A DNA stretch of 64,000 nucleotides, taken from positions 51,712-115,711 of the forward strand of contig CAVQSZ010000034.1 of assembly GCA_963716115.1 (NCBI GenBank), in the 5' to 3' direction. Numbering within the stretch: position 1 is the stretch's first letter; each line of letters starts with the position of its first letter. Position numbers and translations under genes: made by a program. The notes beneath the pieces are model-generated. The model worked only from the letters and a program-made list of their open reading frames with translations, was not told the origin of the DNA and made no database searches. This DNA is from AP-15 sp963716115 (lineage in GTDB: Bacteria; Pseudomonadota; Alphaproteobacteria; ATCC43930; CGMCC-115725). Positions 18,084 through 25,724 of this stretch are shown piece after piece.

Positions 18084-19802
18084 TCAAAAGCTGCTCATTT
18101 GATGCTCAGGATCGACCTCGTCCGGCATCCCGGCGCGGCGGAGCCCGTCGAGGATCCGCTCGCTTTCGCGTCGATAGGCCGGGCTGACCGCGTCCGGCGG
18201 CACCGAGGAGCGTTGGGCGGCGAAGCGCGAAACCGTCATGCCCGGCTCGAGCGCGGCGTGCTCCGCCAAATAGCGCCCGGCCGCCGCGACATTGCCCGCC
18301 AGCGCCTCGGCCGCGGCGAGCATCGCCTTGCCGCGGACATAGCCGGGGTTGCTGTCCATCGCCTGGGTCAACGCGGCGATCGCCCCGGAATCGTCGCCGA
18401 GCTGCATCAGGGCGCGGCCAAGGCCCTGCAGCCACGTCCAGCGCTCCGGGTCGCGCGGCGCGATCGCGTCGGCGCGGCGAAACCACTCCGCCGCCTCCGC
18501 GGTCGCGCCAAGGTACAGCTTGTTCAGCCCCATTTCCTTGTAGGCGGTCGGCTCGGCGGGGTTGCGGGCGATCATGCCCTCGGTGGCGACGACGGCCTCG
18601 GCGAAGCGGCCGCGCGCGCGCAGCAGCAGAGCCCGCGCCTTCAGCATGTCGAGATGGTCGGGGGCCTGCGCCGCGGCTCGGGCGATCATGTCCTCGGCCT
18701 CGGCGAGCAGCGCCTCCCTGCCTTCAAGGCGGAACAGGTTGATCACCTGGTAAATCCGCGTCAGGCCGATGCCGACCATCGCATTGACGCTGTCCGGGTC
18801 GAGCCGCAGCGCCCGGCGAAACAGGTCGACCGCCTCGGCCTGGGTTTCCTTGCGCCGGGTGTCGCTGATCAGCGCGCGCGCCCGCATCACCAGATCGGCG
18901 ACATCCGACCCTTCCCGGTTCGGGTTCCCGCGCCCGGCCTCGGTGCGAACCAGCTGGATGCCGACGCTGCGCGACAGGCGGCCGACAATCTCGTCCTGAA
19001 CCTGCAGGATCTCCGCGCGCTCCTTGTCGAAGCGCTCCGCCCACAGATGCTCGTCGGTCTCGGCGTCGATCAATTGGACATTGACGCGCACGCGGCTCGG
19101 ATCGACCAGCACGCTGCCTTCCAGCACATAGCGGACGCCGAGCTCCTCGCCGACCTGCCGGATCGGCACGGCGCGGCCCTGATAGGTGAAGGCGGTCGAC
19201 CGCGAAATCACAAAGCTGCCGGGAAGCCAGCTCGACAGATCGGTGATCAGCGCGTCGACGAGGCCGTTGACGAGATAATCGACGCCTGCTTCTCCGGAGA
19301 GGTTCAGGAACGGCAGGATCACGATCGACAGGCGCGGCCGCGCCGAGGCTGTCGCGGGCGCGGCGGCGACGGCGGGCGCGGCGGCGACGGCAGGGTCGGG
19401 GGCGGGGGGCGGCTCGGCGGCGGCTTGCGCTTCCCGAAGCTCCTGCTCGCGCCGCCACAGCCACTCGGTCAGCCGCTCGACGCCGGCGGCGAGGCGGCGC
19501 CGATAGGTGCTGAACGACATGCCCAGCCGCTCGGCGGCGGCTTCCTGCTTCGGGGCCGGGGTGAAATAGGTCAGCTCGAGGGCGCGATGCAGCCGCTGGT
19601 CGCGCTCATTGGCGAACAGGCTCCCGGCGGTCTGCGCGATCAGGTCCTTCAAGGCCTGGGGCGTGGCCGCGCCCGCGCCCGACCGGGTCAATAATGGGGC
19701 CTGCAACAGCGCATTCGCGGCAAGCAGGTCGCTGCGCGCATAGCATCGCAGCGCGTCCTTGACGGCGCTGGCGAACTCGGAGCGTGTCAGCAAGGTGTGC
19801 AT
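18084..19802 (-). CDS. HTH-TolB-like-TPR regulatory protein
   Basis: This is a cytoplasmic protein of about 572 residues. An N-terminal part ends in a helix-turn-helix-like segment (AAAERLGMSFSTYRRRLAAG). A Pro/Ala linker follows, then a TolB-like domain that starts LSIVILPFLNLSGEAGVDYL and contains GVRYVLEGSVL. The rest is TPR repeats (AVDLFRRALRLDPDSVNAMV, EAAEWFRRADAIAPRDPERW). This architecture occurs in transcriptional regulators and adenylate cyclases of Rhizobiales, but no cyclase domain is present here. It lies upstream of the RTX operon on the same strand, 292 bases before the RTX start, so it may regulate that operon. The start at 19802 (MHTLLTRSEF) is chosen over a longer in-frame option. 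Confidence 0.78.
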   Translation of the reverse strand: MHTLLTRSEFASAVKDALRCYARSDLLAANALLQAPLLTRSGAGAATPQALKDLIAQTAGSLFANERDQRLHRALELTYFTPAPKQEAAAERLGMSFSTYRRRLAAGVERLTEWLWRREQELREAQAAAEPPPAPDPAVAAAPAVAAAPATASARPRLSIVILPFLNLSGEAGVDYLVNGLVDALITDLSSWLPGSFVISRSTAFTYQGRAVPIRQVGEELGVRYVLEGSVLVDPSRVRVNVQLIDAETDEHLWAERFDKERAEILQVQDEIVGRLSRSVGIQLVRTEAGRGNPNREGSDVADLVMRARALISDTRRKETQAEAVDLFRRALRLDPDSVNAMVGIGLTRIYQVINLFRLEGREALLAEAEDMIARAAAQAPDHLDMLKARALLLRARGRFAEAVVATEGMIARNPAEPTAYKEMGLNKLYLGATAEAAEWFRRADAIAPRDPERWTWLQGLGRALMQLGDDSGAIAALTQAMDSNPGYVRGKAMLAAAEALAGNVAAAGRYLAEHAALEPGMTVSRFAAQRSSVPPDAVSPAYRRESERILDGLRRAGMPDEVDPEHQMSSF

Positions 19803-19990
19803 GTCGGGCCTGCGCACCAAGGGCGTCGTCGGGCGCCATCGTCGCATTCCGCGCCGCCAGCGACAAGCCGCGGCGCGGGCCGCCGTCCCTGAGCCGATAG
19901 CGAGCGGCGATCGGGCAGATTTCGGCGTGGATTGCGAGCAGCCGGAATACCCATCTCCCGGGCGTCCCAGGCAACCAAGGATGCTCCGCG

Positions 19991-20245
19991 ATGGTCCTGC
20001 ACACGACGCTGCGCCTGGCGTGCCCGCCGCAACCCCGGCGGCCCGGTCCGGCGGCCGCGCGCGCCGCGCCGGTCATGACCCTGTCGCGGGCGATCGGCCT
20101 TGTCGGCCGGCTGCGCCGGCAGACGCGCTCGCGCCGGCCGCTGCTGGAGCTGTCGCGGCTCGACGACCGCCTGCTGCGCGACATCGGCCTGACCCGGGAC
20201 GCGCTCCTATGGGAAGCCGAGAAGCCGTTCGCCGGCGAGCGCTGA
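19991..20245 (+). CDS. DUF1127 family small basic protein
   Basis: This is an 84-residue Arg-rich protein whose last 45 residues match DUF1127 (YjiS-like): LLELSRLDDRLLRDIGLTRDAL. In other Alphaproteobacteria such proteins affect RNA turnover and phosphate or carbon metabolism. The N-terminal part is poorly conserved, and an internal ATG (MTLSRAIGLVGRL) at residue 29 is an alternative start. It is divergent from the TolB-TPR regulator and converges on the amidohydrolase. Confidence 0.75.
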   Translation: MVLHTTLRLACPPQPRRPGPAAARAAPVMTLSRAIGLVGRLRRQTRSRRPLLELSRLDDRLLRDIGLTRDALLWEAEKPFAGER

Positions 20246-20272
20246 GCAGCCGCCGCCCGGTCTGCGCCGCGG

Positions 20273-21304
20273 CTAGCGCCCGGCGCGATCGCCGTCGACC
20301 CGGTAGGCCCGCGCCGCCGTATCGTGCAGCAGCGCCGCGCGCTCGGCGGCCGAATAGTCCTTGGAGAACCGCTTGCAGGCGTTGAAGAACACGTGGTGGG
20401 AAAACGACACCTTGTCGACCGGGAAGTTGCTTTCGAACATGCACCGCTGCGGCTCGAACCGCTCGATGCACCAGCTCATCAGCGGCGCCATCGCGGCGGC
20501 CAGCTCCTCCGAGCCGATGGGCTTGGCGCGGCTGTGCCAGTCGAAGCCGAGCCGCGGCATGCCGACGCCGCCGAGCTTGAGGTGGACGTTGGGGCATTCG
20601 GCCACCGCGGCGAGGCCGCTCTTCCAGGCCGGCAGCACCTCGTCGTCGCGGTTGCCGTAGGGGCCGATCCGGGTCAGGCCGCCCAAATGGTTGAGGATGA
20701 TGGTCAGGTCCGGCGCCGCCGCGGCGAACGCCGCCAGCTCCGGCAATTGCGGGAAGCACACCCCGATGTCGAGCGACAGGCCCATCCGCGCCAGCACCCT
20801 GGCGCCGGCCCGGTATTCGGCGGTGGCCAGCACCCCCTCCTTCTCGCGCCTGTCGATCTCCGGATGCGGGTCCCAGGTGACCGTGTGCCGGATGCCGCGG
20901 AATCGGTTGGGGCTCGCGGCCTGCAGCGCGTGCAGCACCGGCTCGACCCGATCGCCGAGCTTCAGATCGGCGTGGCCGACAATCGACGCCGCCGCCCGGC
21001 AGGGGCCGTAGAGCCCGGTGGCGCCGGCGGCGGCGAGCCCTTGCACAAACTCGACCTCGCCGACCGGGCGCATCTCCGCCGGCCCGTCGGGGCGGTACAT
21101 CGACCGCGCCTCGATGAAGACGGTGGAGCGGACATCGTGGCCGCAATTCAAATCGGCGGCCAGCTCGTGCAGCAGATAGCGCTGGTAGGGGATGCGCTCG
21201 GACCGGAAATCCCAGAAGTGATGATGCGGGTCGCAGATCGGAAGCTCGGGCTCCAAGGTCGGCTCCTGGGTCAGGGCCAGCCAGTCGTTTCCTCCGTAGG
21301 GCAT
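20273..21304 (-). CDS. Amidohydrolase family protein (2-pyrone-4,6-dicarboxylate lactonase-like)
   Basis: This is a metal-dependent TIM-barrel hydrolase of the amidohydrolase-2 family, 343 residues. The N-terminal metal motif is DPHHHFWDFRSERIPYQRYL. Later landmarks are IRHTVTWDPH, the ILNHLGG strand and MFESNFPVDK, whose Asp near the C-terminus is a metal ligand or general base. Relatives hydrolyse lactones or decarboxylate aromatic acids. The ATG at 21304 has an AGGAGGAG site. It is divergent from the NHL-repeat gene 115 bases away, and the two may share a control region. Confidence 0.88.
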   Translation of the reverse strand: MPYGGNDWLALTQEPTLEPELPICDPHHHFWDFRSERIPYQRYLLHELAADLNCGHDVRSTVFIEARSMYRPDGPAEMRPVGEVEFVQGLAAAGATGLYGPCRAAASIVGHADLKLGDRVEPVLHALQAASPNRFRGIRHTVTWDPHPEIDRREKEGVLATAEYRAGARVLARMGLSLDIGVCFPQLPELAAFAAAAPDLTIILNHLGGLTRIGPYGNRDDEVLPAWKSGLAAVAECPNVHLKLGGVGMPRLGFDWHSRAKPIGSEELAAAMAPLMSWCIERFEPQRCMFESNFPVDKVSFSHHVFFNACKRFSKDYSAAERAALLHDTAARAYRVDGDRAGR

Positions 21305-21419
21305 TGCGGCTCCTCCTATTGCGGCCGGCATGCCAGCACATCGGCCGGACGACCGCCAGCCCTTGCGTTTGCCGCCGGGATCGGGATCCTGCGATCCCGG
21401 ACAGCGCAAGGGGGCTGCG

Positions 21420-22373
21420 ATGATCGTCGGAACGGGCGCGCACCAATATCGGGTCAATGCCGACTGGGCGAAATTGCCCGAGGGCTGGTCGTTCAAGGAG
21501 GTCGGCGGGGTCGGGGTCGACGGCGCCGACAATGTCTACGTGTTCAATCGCGGCGAGCACCCGATGATGGTGTTCGACCGCGAGGGCAATTTCCTGCGCT
21601 CCTGGGGCGAGGGCCAATATCCGCGCCCCCACGGCGTCCACATCGCGCCCGACAATTCGATGTTCCTGACCGACGACGGCGGCCATTTCGTGCGCAAGGT
21701 CGGGCTCGACGGCAAGGTCCTGCTCGAGCTCGGCGCGCCGGGCGAGCCCGCGCCCTATATGAGCGGCGAGCCGTTCCACCGCTGCACCCACACCGCCCTC
21801 TCGCCGAAGGGCGAGATCTACGTCTCGGACGGCTACGGCAATTCGCGGGTGCACAAATATTCGCCCGACGGGAAATTGCTGATGTCGTGGGGCGGGCCCG
21901 GAACCGGCGATGGCGAGTTCAACATCGTCCACAACATCTGCTGCGACGCCGACGGCTGGGTCTATGTCGCCGACCGCGAGAACCATCGGGTGCAGGTGTT
22001 CGACGGCGACGGCCGGTACGAGACGCAGTGGCAGAACCTGCACCGCCCATGCGGGCTCTGCATGCCCTACGGCCATAAGCCCATTTTCTATGTCGGCGAG
22101 GTCGGCCCGGCCGCCGCGGTCAGCCGCGACATCCCCAATCTCGGGCCGCGGGTCAGCATCGTCGACTGCCAGGGCCGGCTGATCGGCCGCTTCGGCGACA
22201 CCCCGGCCGGGACCGAGCTCGGCCGGTTTCTGGCCCCGCACGGCCTGGCGGTCGATTCCCGCGGCGATGTTTATGTCGGCGAGGTCTCCTGGACCGCTTG
22301 GCCGCAAATCTATCCGGGCCAGCCGCGCCCCGCCGATCTGCGCTCGCTGCAGAAGTTTGAACGGGTGGAGTGA
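21420..22373 (+). CDS. NHL-repeat beta-propeller protein
   Basis: The 317-residue protein is built of NHL repeats, a six-bladed propeller. Typical units are VFDREGNFLRSWGEGQ, DGYGNSRVHKYSPDGKLLMS and VADRENHRVQVFDGDGR. It resembles the proteins annotated as peptidyl-alpha-hydroxyglycine amidating lyase-like, but lyase activity cannot be inferred. No signal peptide is visible at MIVGTGAHQYRVNADW. The start has a GGGGGC purine-rich site. The divergent amidohydrolase next to it suggests a shared catabolic or lactonase-like pathway, which is inferred. Confidence 0.82.
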   Translation: MIVGTGAHQYRVNADWAKLPEGWSFKEVGGVGVDGADNVYVFNRGEHPMMVFDREGNFLRSWGEGQYPRPHGVHIAPDNSMFLTDDGGHFVRKVGLDGKVLLELGAPGEPAPYMSGEPFHRCTHTALSPKGEIYVSDGYGNSRVHKYSPDGKLLMSWGGPGTGDGEFNIVHNICCDADGWVYVADRENHRVQVFDGDGRYETQWQNLHRPCGLCMPYGHKPIFYVGEVGPAAAVSRDIPNLGPRVSIVDCQGRLIGRFGDTPAGTELGRFLAPHGLAVDSRGDVYVGEVSWTAWPQIYPGQPRPADLRSLQKFERVE

Positions 22374-22509
22374 GGCTCCGGCCAGGGCCGGCGAGCGTCG
22401 TTCGGCGGGAGCCGCGGGCCGCCGGCGCCGGCAAGGCTTGACACGATTTTATTGTGGGGCGCCAAATATGGGCGTTGCTTGCGCGCCGGGGGGCGCGCAA
22501 GGGGGAAAG

Positions 22510-23589
22510 ATGCAGAATGGCGATGGCGGACGATGCGGCCTCGGCGCTGCGGCGCTCGCGGTCGTGCTCGTCTTGATGCTGGCGGGCTGCGGCGATCGAA
22601 TCGGCGGGCCGGCGCCCCTGGTCGACGGCGGCGGCGCCGCCGGGGCGGCCTCGCCGCCCGGACAGATCGTCGTCCAGCGCGGCCAGACCCTGTCGGGGAT
22701 CGCCCAAACCTACCACGTGCCGATGCAGGCGCTCGCCGAAGCGAACCACCTGTCGCCGCCCTACCGCATCGCCGCCGGCCGCCCGCTGGTCATTCCCGGC
22801 GGCGGGCCGGATGGCGGCGGGCCGAACAGCGCCGGGCCGGGCGGTGGCGGGCCGGGGAGCGGCGAGCCCGCCGGCCCGGCCCCGCCGATCGCGGTCGCGG
22901 CCTTGCCGCCAGCGCGGCTCGATGCGCCGTCGCCGCCGCCGGCGCCGCGGCCGGTCCCCTCGCCAGGCGCGGCGGAGACGCCGCCGAGCGCGCCGCCGCC
23001 CGCTCCGTCCAGGCCGCCGCCGCGCGCCCCCGCGGAAGCCGCCGCGCCGCCGCCCGCTCTCGCGGAAGCCGCCGCGCCCCAGGCGGCGGCAGCTCCGCCG
23101 GCGGCCGCCCCGCCGCCGGTCGCCTCGGCCGCTCCGTCCCCGCCGCCCGCCGCCGCCCAGCCGCCGCGCGGCGGCGCCGCCGCCTTCCTGTGGCCGGTCC
23201 GGGGCCGGATTCTCGAAGGCTACGGCTCGAGCGCGAACGGGACCCACAATGACGGGATCAACATCGCCGCCCCGCGCGGCGCCGCGGTGCAGGCGGCCGA
23301 CGCGGGCGTCGTCGCCTACGCCGGCAACGAGCTGCGCGGCTACGGCAACCTGATCCTGGTCAAGCACCCGAACGGCTGGATCTCGGCCTACGCCCATTGC
23401 GACCTGATCCTGGTCAAGAAGGGCGAGAAGGTCGGCCGCGGCCAGGTCATCGCCCGCGTCGGGGCGACCGGCAACGTCAGCGAGCCGCAGCTCCATTTCG
23501 AGCTGCGCCGCGGCAACAAGCCGGTCGACCCGCAGGAGTTTCTGGCCCCGCCGCCGACCGTCGCCACCAAGGAGTCGCGCTCGGGCTGA
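22510..23589 (+). CDS. LysM-M23 envelope lipoprotein, NlpD-like
   Basis: This is a probable lipoprotein with the lipobox LMLAGC near residue 20. A LysM peptidoglycan-binding domain (VVQRGQTLSGIAQTYHVPMQ) follows, then a Pro/Ala-rich linker of about 140 residues, then a C-terminal M23/LytM domain. The M23 zinc ligands are altered: HNDGIN in place of HxxxD, and QLHFEL in place of HLHFE. It is therefore likely an amidase activator rather than a peptidase, like NlpD and EnvC. It acts at the division septum. The position next to the DUF815 ATPase and yajC-secDF is the conserved Alphaproteobacterial order. The ATG at 22510 follows AAGGGGGAAAG. Confidence 0.88.
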   Translation: MQNGDGGRCGLGAAALAVVLVLMLAGCGDRIGGPAPLVDGGGAAGAASPPGQIVVQRGQTLSGIAQTYHVPMQALAEANHLSPPYRIAAGRPLVIPGGGPDGGGPNSAGPGGGGPGSGEPAGPAPPIAVAALPPARLDAPSPPPAPRPVPSPGAAETPPSAPPPAPSRPPPRAPAEAAAPPPALAEAAAPQAAAAPPAAAPPPVASAAPSPPPAAAQPPRGGAAAFLWPVRGRILEGYGSSANGTHNDGINIAAPRGAAVQAADAGVVAYAGNELRGYGNLILVKHPNGWISAYAHCDLILVKKGEKVGRGQVIARVGATGNVSEPQLHFELRRGNKPVDPQEFLAPPPTVATKESRSG

Positions 23590-23599
23590 GCGCGGCCCT

Positions 23600-24457
23600 T
23601 CAGCAGAGCGGCTTGCCGAGGCGGCCGGCGAGGTCCTGGATGAACTGCCAGGCGACGCGGCCCGAGCGCGAGCCGCGGGTGATCGACCATTCGTTGGCCT
23701 CGGCCTTGAGCCGGTCGCCCGGCAGGTCGAGGCCATAGCGCTCGGCGTAGCCGCGCACGATCGCGTGGTAGGTCTCCTGGTCGACGCTGTGAAACCCGAG
23801 CCACAGGCCAAAGCGGTCGGACAGCGACACCCGCTCCTCGACCGCCTCGCCCGGGTTGATCGCGGTCGAGCGCTCGTTGTCGATCATGTCGCGCGGCATC
23901 AGATGGCGGCGGTTCGAGGTCGCGTAGAGGATGACGTTCTCCGGCCGGCCCTCGATGCCGCCTTCGAGCACCGCCTTCAGCGACTTGAAGCTCGCGTCGT
24001 GCTGGTCGAAGGACAAGTCGTCGCAGAACAGGACGCAGCGCCGCCGGGCGGCGCGCAACAGCGCCAAGAGCCGCGGCAGGCTCGGGATGTCCTCGCGGTG
24101 GATCTCGATCAGCGCCAGCGCATGCGGCAGCTCGTCGTTGACCGCGGCGTGCGCGGCCTTGACGAGCGAGCTCTTGCCGACGCCGCGGGCCCCCCACAGC
24201 AGCACGTTGTTGGCCGGCAGCCGCCGCGCGAAGCGCACGGTGTTGTCGAGCAGGATGTCGCGCACCCGGTCGATGCCGCGCAACAGCCCGATCTCGATCC
24301 GGTTGACCTCGTGCACCGGCTCCAGCCAGCCGCGGTCGGCGTGCCAGACGAAGGCGTCGGCCGCGTCGAGGTCGCTCGCCGGCGGAGCCGGCGGGGCCAG
24401 GCGCTCCAGCGCGTCGGCGATTCGGTGAAGAAGCGGCGTCAGATCGAGGTCGGTCAT
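23600..24457 (-). CDS. DUF815 family AAA ATPase
   Basis: This 285-residue ATP-binding protein belongs to DUF815. Walker A is WGARGVGKSSLVKA, the Walker B-like motif is VLFCDDLSFD, and sensor segments follow (ILYATSNRRHLMPRD). Its specific role is unknown; the family is conserved between nlpD and yajC in Alphaproteobacteria. The ATG at 24457 begins MTDLDLTPLLHRIADALERL. It converges on the NlpD-like gene with only 10 bases between stops, and diverges from yajC. Confidence 0.88.
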   Translation of the reverse strand: MTDLDLTPLLHRIADALERLAPPAPPASDLDAADAFVWHADRGWLEPVHEVNRIEIGLLRGIDRVRDILLDNTVRFARRLPANNVLLWGARGVGKSSLVKAAHAAVNDELPHALALIEIHREDIPSLPRLLALLRAARRRCVLFCDDLSFDQHDASFKSLKAVLEGGIEGRPENVILYATSNRRHLMPRDMIDNERSTAINPGEAVEERVSLSDRFGLWLGFHSVDQETYHAIVRGYAERYGLDLPGDRLKAEANEWSITRGSRSGRVAWQFIQDLAGRLGKPLC

Positions 24458-24654
24458 CGGGCTCGGCGGGCGATGCTGCGGCGGCGCGGGGCGGCGGACG
24501 CTAGCACAGAGCCCGACGGCCGGGAAACCGGCGCTCGGCGCGATAGCGTCGTAATTGGGGGCAGGGCAGGGCCGCGCGCGCGACCGGGCGCGGCCGCAGG
24601 CATTGCTCTTTAACCGGCCATCGCGTACCAATCGCCCGGCCGCCGGACTTGGTT

Positions 24655-24680
24655 GCCCGCCGAAGCGGGCGCGCTTTTTT
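24655..24680 (+). terminator. Terminator-like hairpin 20 bases before yajC
   Basis: A perfect 6-bp stem GCCCGC-CGAA-GCGGGC is followed by GCGC and six T residues, on the + strand just ahead of the yajC start. No coding gene is read into it from the left, because the DUF815 gene points away. It may end a short leader or small RNA transcribed from the 24458-24654 interval. Confidence 0.7.
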
Positions 24681-24699
24681 GTCGTGAGGCTCGACGCCG

Positions 24700-25083
24700 A
24701 TGCTGATTTCTACGGCCTATGCCCAAGGGACGGGCTTCTTCGGCAATCAGGACGCGCTGATCCAGTTCCTGCCGCTGGTGCTGATCTTCGTCGTCTTCTA
24801 TTTCCTGCTGATCCGGCCGCAGCAGAAGAAGGCGAAGGACCACAGGGCGACGCTCGGCGCGCTGCGGCGCGGCGACCGGGTGGTGACCGGCGGCGGCATC
24901 ATCGGCACCGTCGTCAAGGTCGAGAGCCCCGAGGAGGTCACGGTCGACATCGCCGAGGGGGTGCGGGTGCGCGTCGTGCGCAGCACGATCACCAGCGTCG
25001 TCGCCAAGCCCGACCCGGCCGCCGCCCGCGACGCGGCCAGGCAGAAGGACCAGGCGCGCGCCAAGGCGGAGACGAAGGAGTGA
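24700..25083 (+). CDS. yajC: Preprotein translocase subunit YajC
   Basis: This is the 127-residue YajC subunit, which associates with SecDF at the inner membrane. One membrane helix near residues 21-41 ends in FYFLLIRPQQKKAKDH. The conserved cytoplasmic block LRRGDRVVTGGGIIGTVVKV and a charged tail follow. It is followed by secD, but the two are separated by the GIY-YIG insertion. It is preceded by a terminator-like hairpin that could attenuate expression. Confidence 0.95.
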   Translation: MLISTAYAQGTGFFGNQDALIQFLPLVLIFVVFYFLLIRPQQKKAKDHRATLGALRRGDRVVTGGGIIGTVVKVESPEEVTVDIAEGVRVRVVRSTITSVVAKPDPAAARDAARQKDQARAKAETKE

Positions 25084-25115
25084 GGGGCGATGGGTGGGCG
25101 GCCGGCAGGCGTCTT

Positions 25116-25206
25116 CGTCATGGCCGGACTTTGATCCGGCCATCTGCCGCCGATGGGCCGGAGAAAGGCGGAGATCACCGGGTCGAGCCCGGTGATGACG
25201 GGGAGG
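25116..25206. repeat. Left inverted repeat of the GIY-YIG cassette
   Basis: This is a repeat of about 85 bases holding two perfect hairpins: TGGCCGGA-N6-TCCGGCCA at 25121-25142 and ATCACCGGG-N5-CCCGGTGAT at 25174-25196. The reverse complement of 25590-25683 has the same two hairpins, in the same order and spacing, with the same edges (CGTCATGGCCGG and GTGATGACGG). Confidence 0.85.
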
Positions 25207-25226
25207 CTGGTCCGGCCGCCGGCAGC

Positions 25227-25514
25227 TTATCCGAGCTGGTCCCAGAGGTCGTTCCACTCTGGGTTTTGCGCTAGGATCAGGTCAATCTTCCAGGCACGAG
25301 GCCAGTGCTTCAAGTTCTTTTCTCTCTGGATGGCCAAACGTATATCATCATGGTGCTCAGCCCAGACCAGCCGTTTCAGCCGGTATCTCTTGGTGAAACC
25401 ATCCACCAGACCTTCCCGATGCTCCCACGCGCGCCGAGCGAGATTGCTGGTGACGCCGAGATAGAGCGTCCCGTTCGGGCGGTTTGTCACGATGTACACC
25501 CATCCGCCTTGCAT
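25227..25514 (-). CDS. GIY-YIG superfamily nuclease (URI type)
   Basis: This is a 95-residue stand-alone GIY-YIG endonuclease domain. The start GGWVYIVTNRPNGTLYLGVT carries the degenerate GIY...YIG pair (VYI...YLG). The catalytic Arg region (NLARRAWEHREG) and the later KRYRLKRLVWAEHHDD and EKNLKHWPRAWK are typical of the small UvrC-like proteins that are multicopy in many Alphaproteobacteria. It is antisense to the yajC-secD operon and bracketed by inverted palindromic repeats. Such genes are rarely characterised; DNA cleavage is the family function, and the substrate is unknown. Confidence 0.9.
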   Translation of the reverse strand: MQGGWVYIVTNRPNGTLYLGVTSNLARRAWEHREGLVDGFTKRYRLKRLVWAEHHDDIRLAIQREKNLKHWPRAWKIDLILAQNPEWNDLWDQLG

Positions 25515-25589
25515 GATGCTAAGGTCGATAACTCCTGCTCCGGTTTCAACCGCGGCATGAATTCCGTCTTTGACCGGTCAACAACCCTC

Positions 25590-25683
25590 GTTTCCGTCAT
25601 CACCGGGCTTGACCCGGTGATCTGCGACATTGGCGCCGGCGAGGGAGGAGATGGCCGGGTCAGGCCCGGCCATGACGCGCAGA
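25590..25683. repeat. Right inverted repeat of the GIY-YIG cassette
   Basis: This is the inverted copy of the repeat at 25116-25206: ATCACCGGG-N5-CCCGGTGAT at 25599-25621 and ATGGCCGGG-N5-CCCGGCCAT at 25651-25673. It ends about 40 bases before the secD start. Confidence 0.85.
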
Positions 25684-25724
25684 TGTGCCGCGTTGGCGCC
25701 TGGCCTTCGGAGAGCTGACACGGG

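Larger units (their letters stand above)
25116..25683. mobile_element. Candidate mobile cassette: GIY-YIG nuclease gene between inverted repeats
   Basis: This unit of about 570 bases lies between yajC and secD, genes that are normally adjacent. It consists of an 85-base repeat, a single minus-strand nuclease gene, and the same repeat inverted. No transposase and no clear target-site duplication are visible. Mobility is inferred from the symmetry, the insertion site and the nuclease content. Confidence 0.45.
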
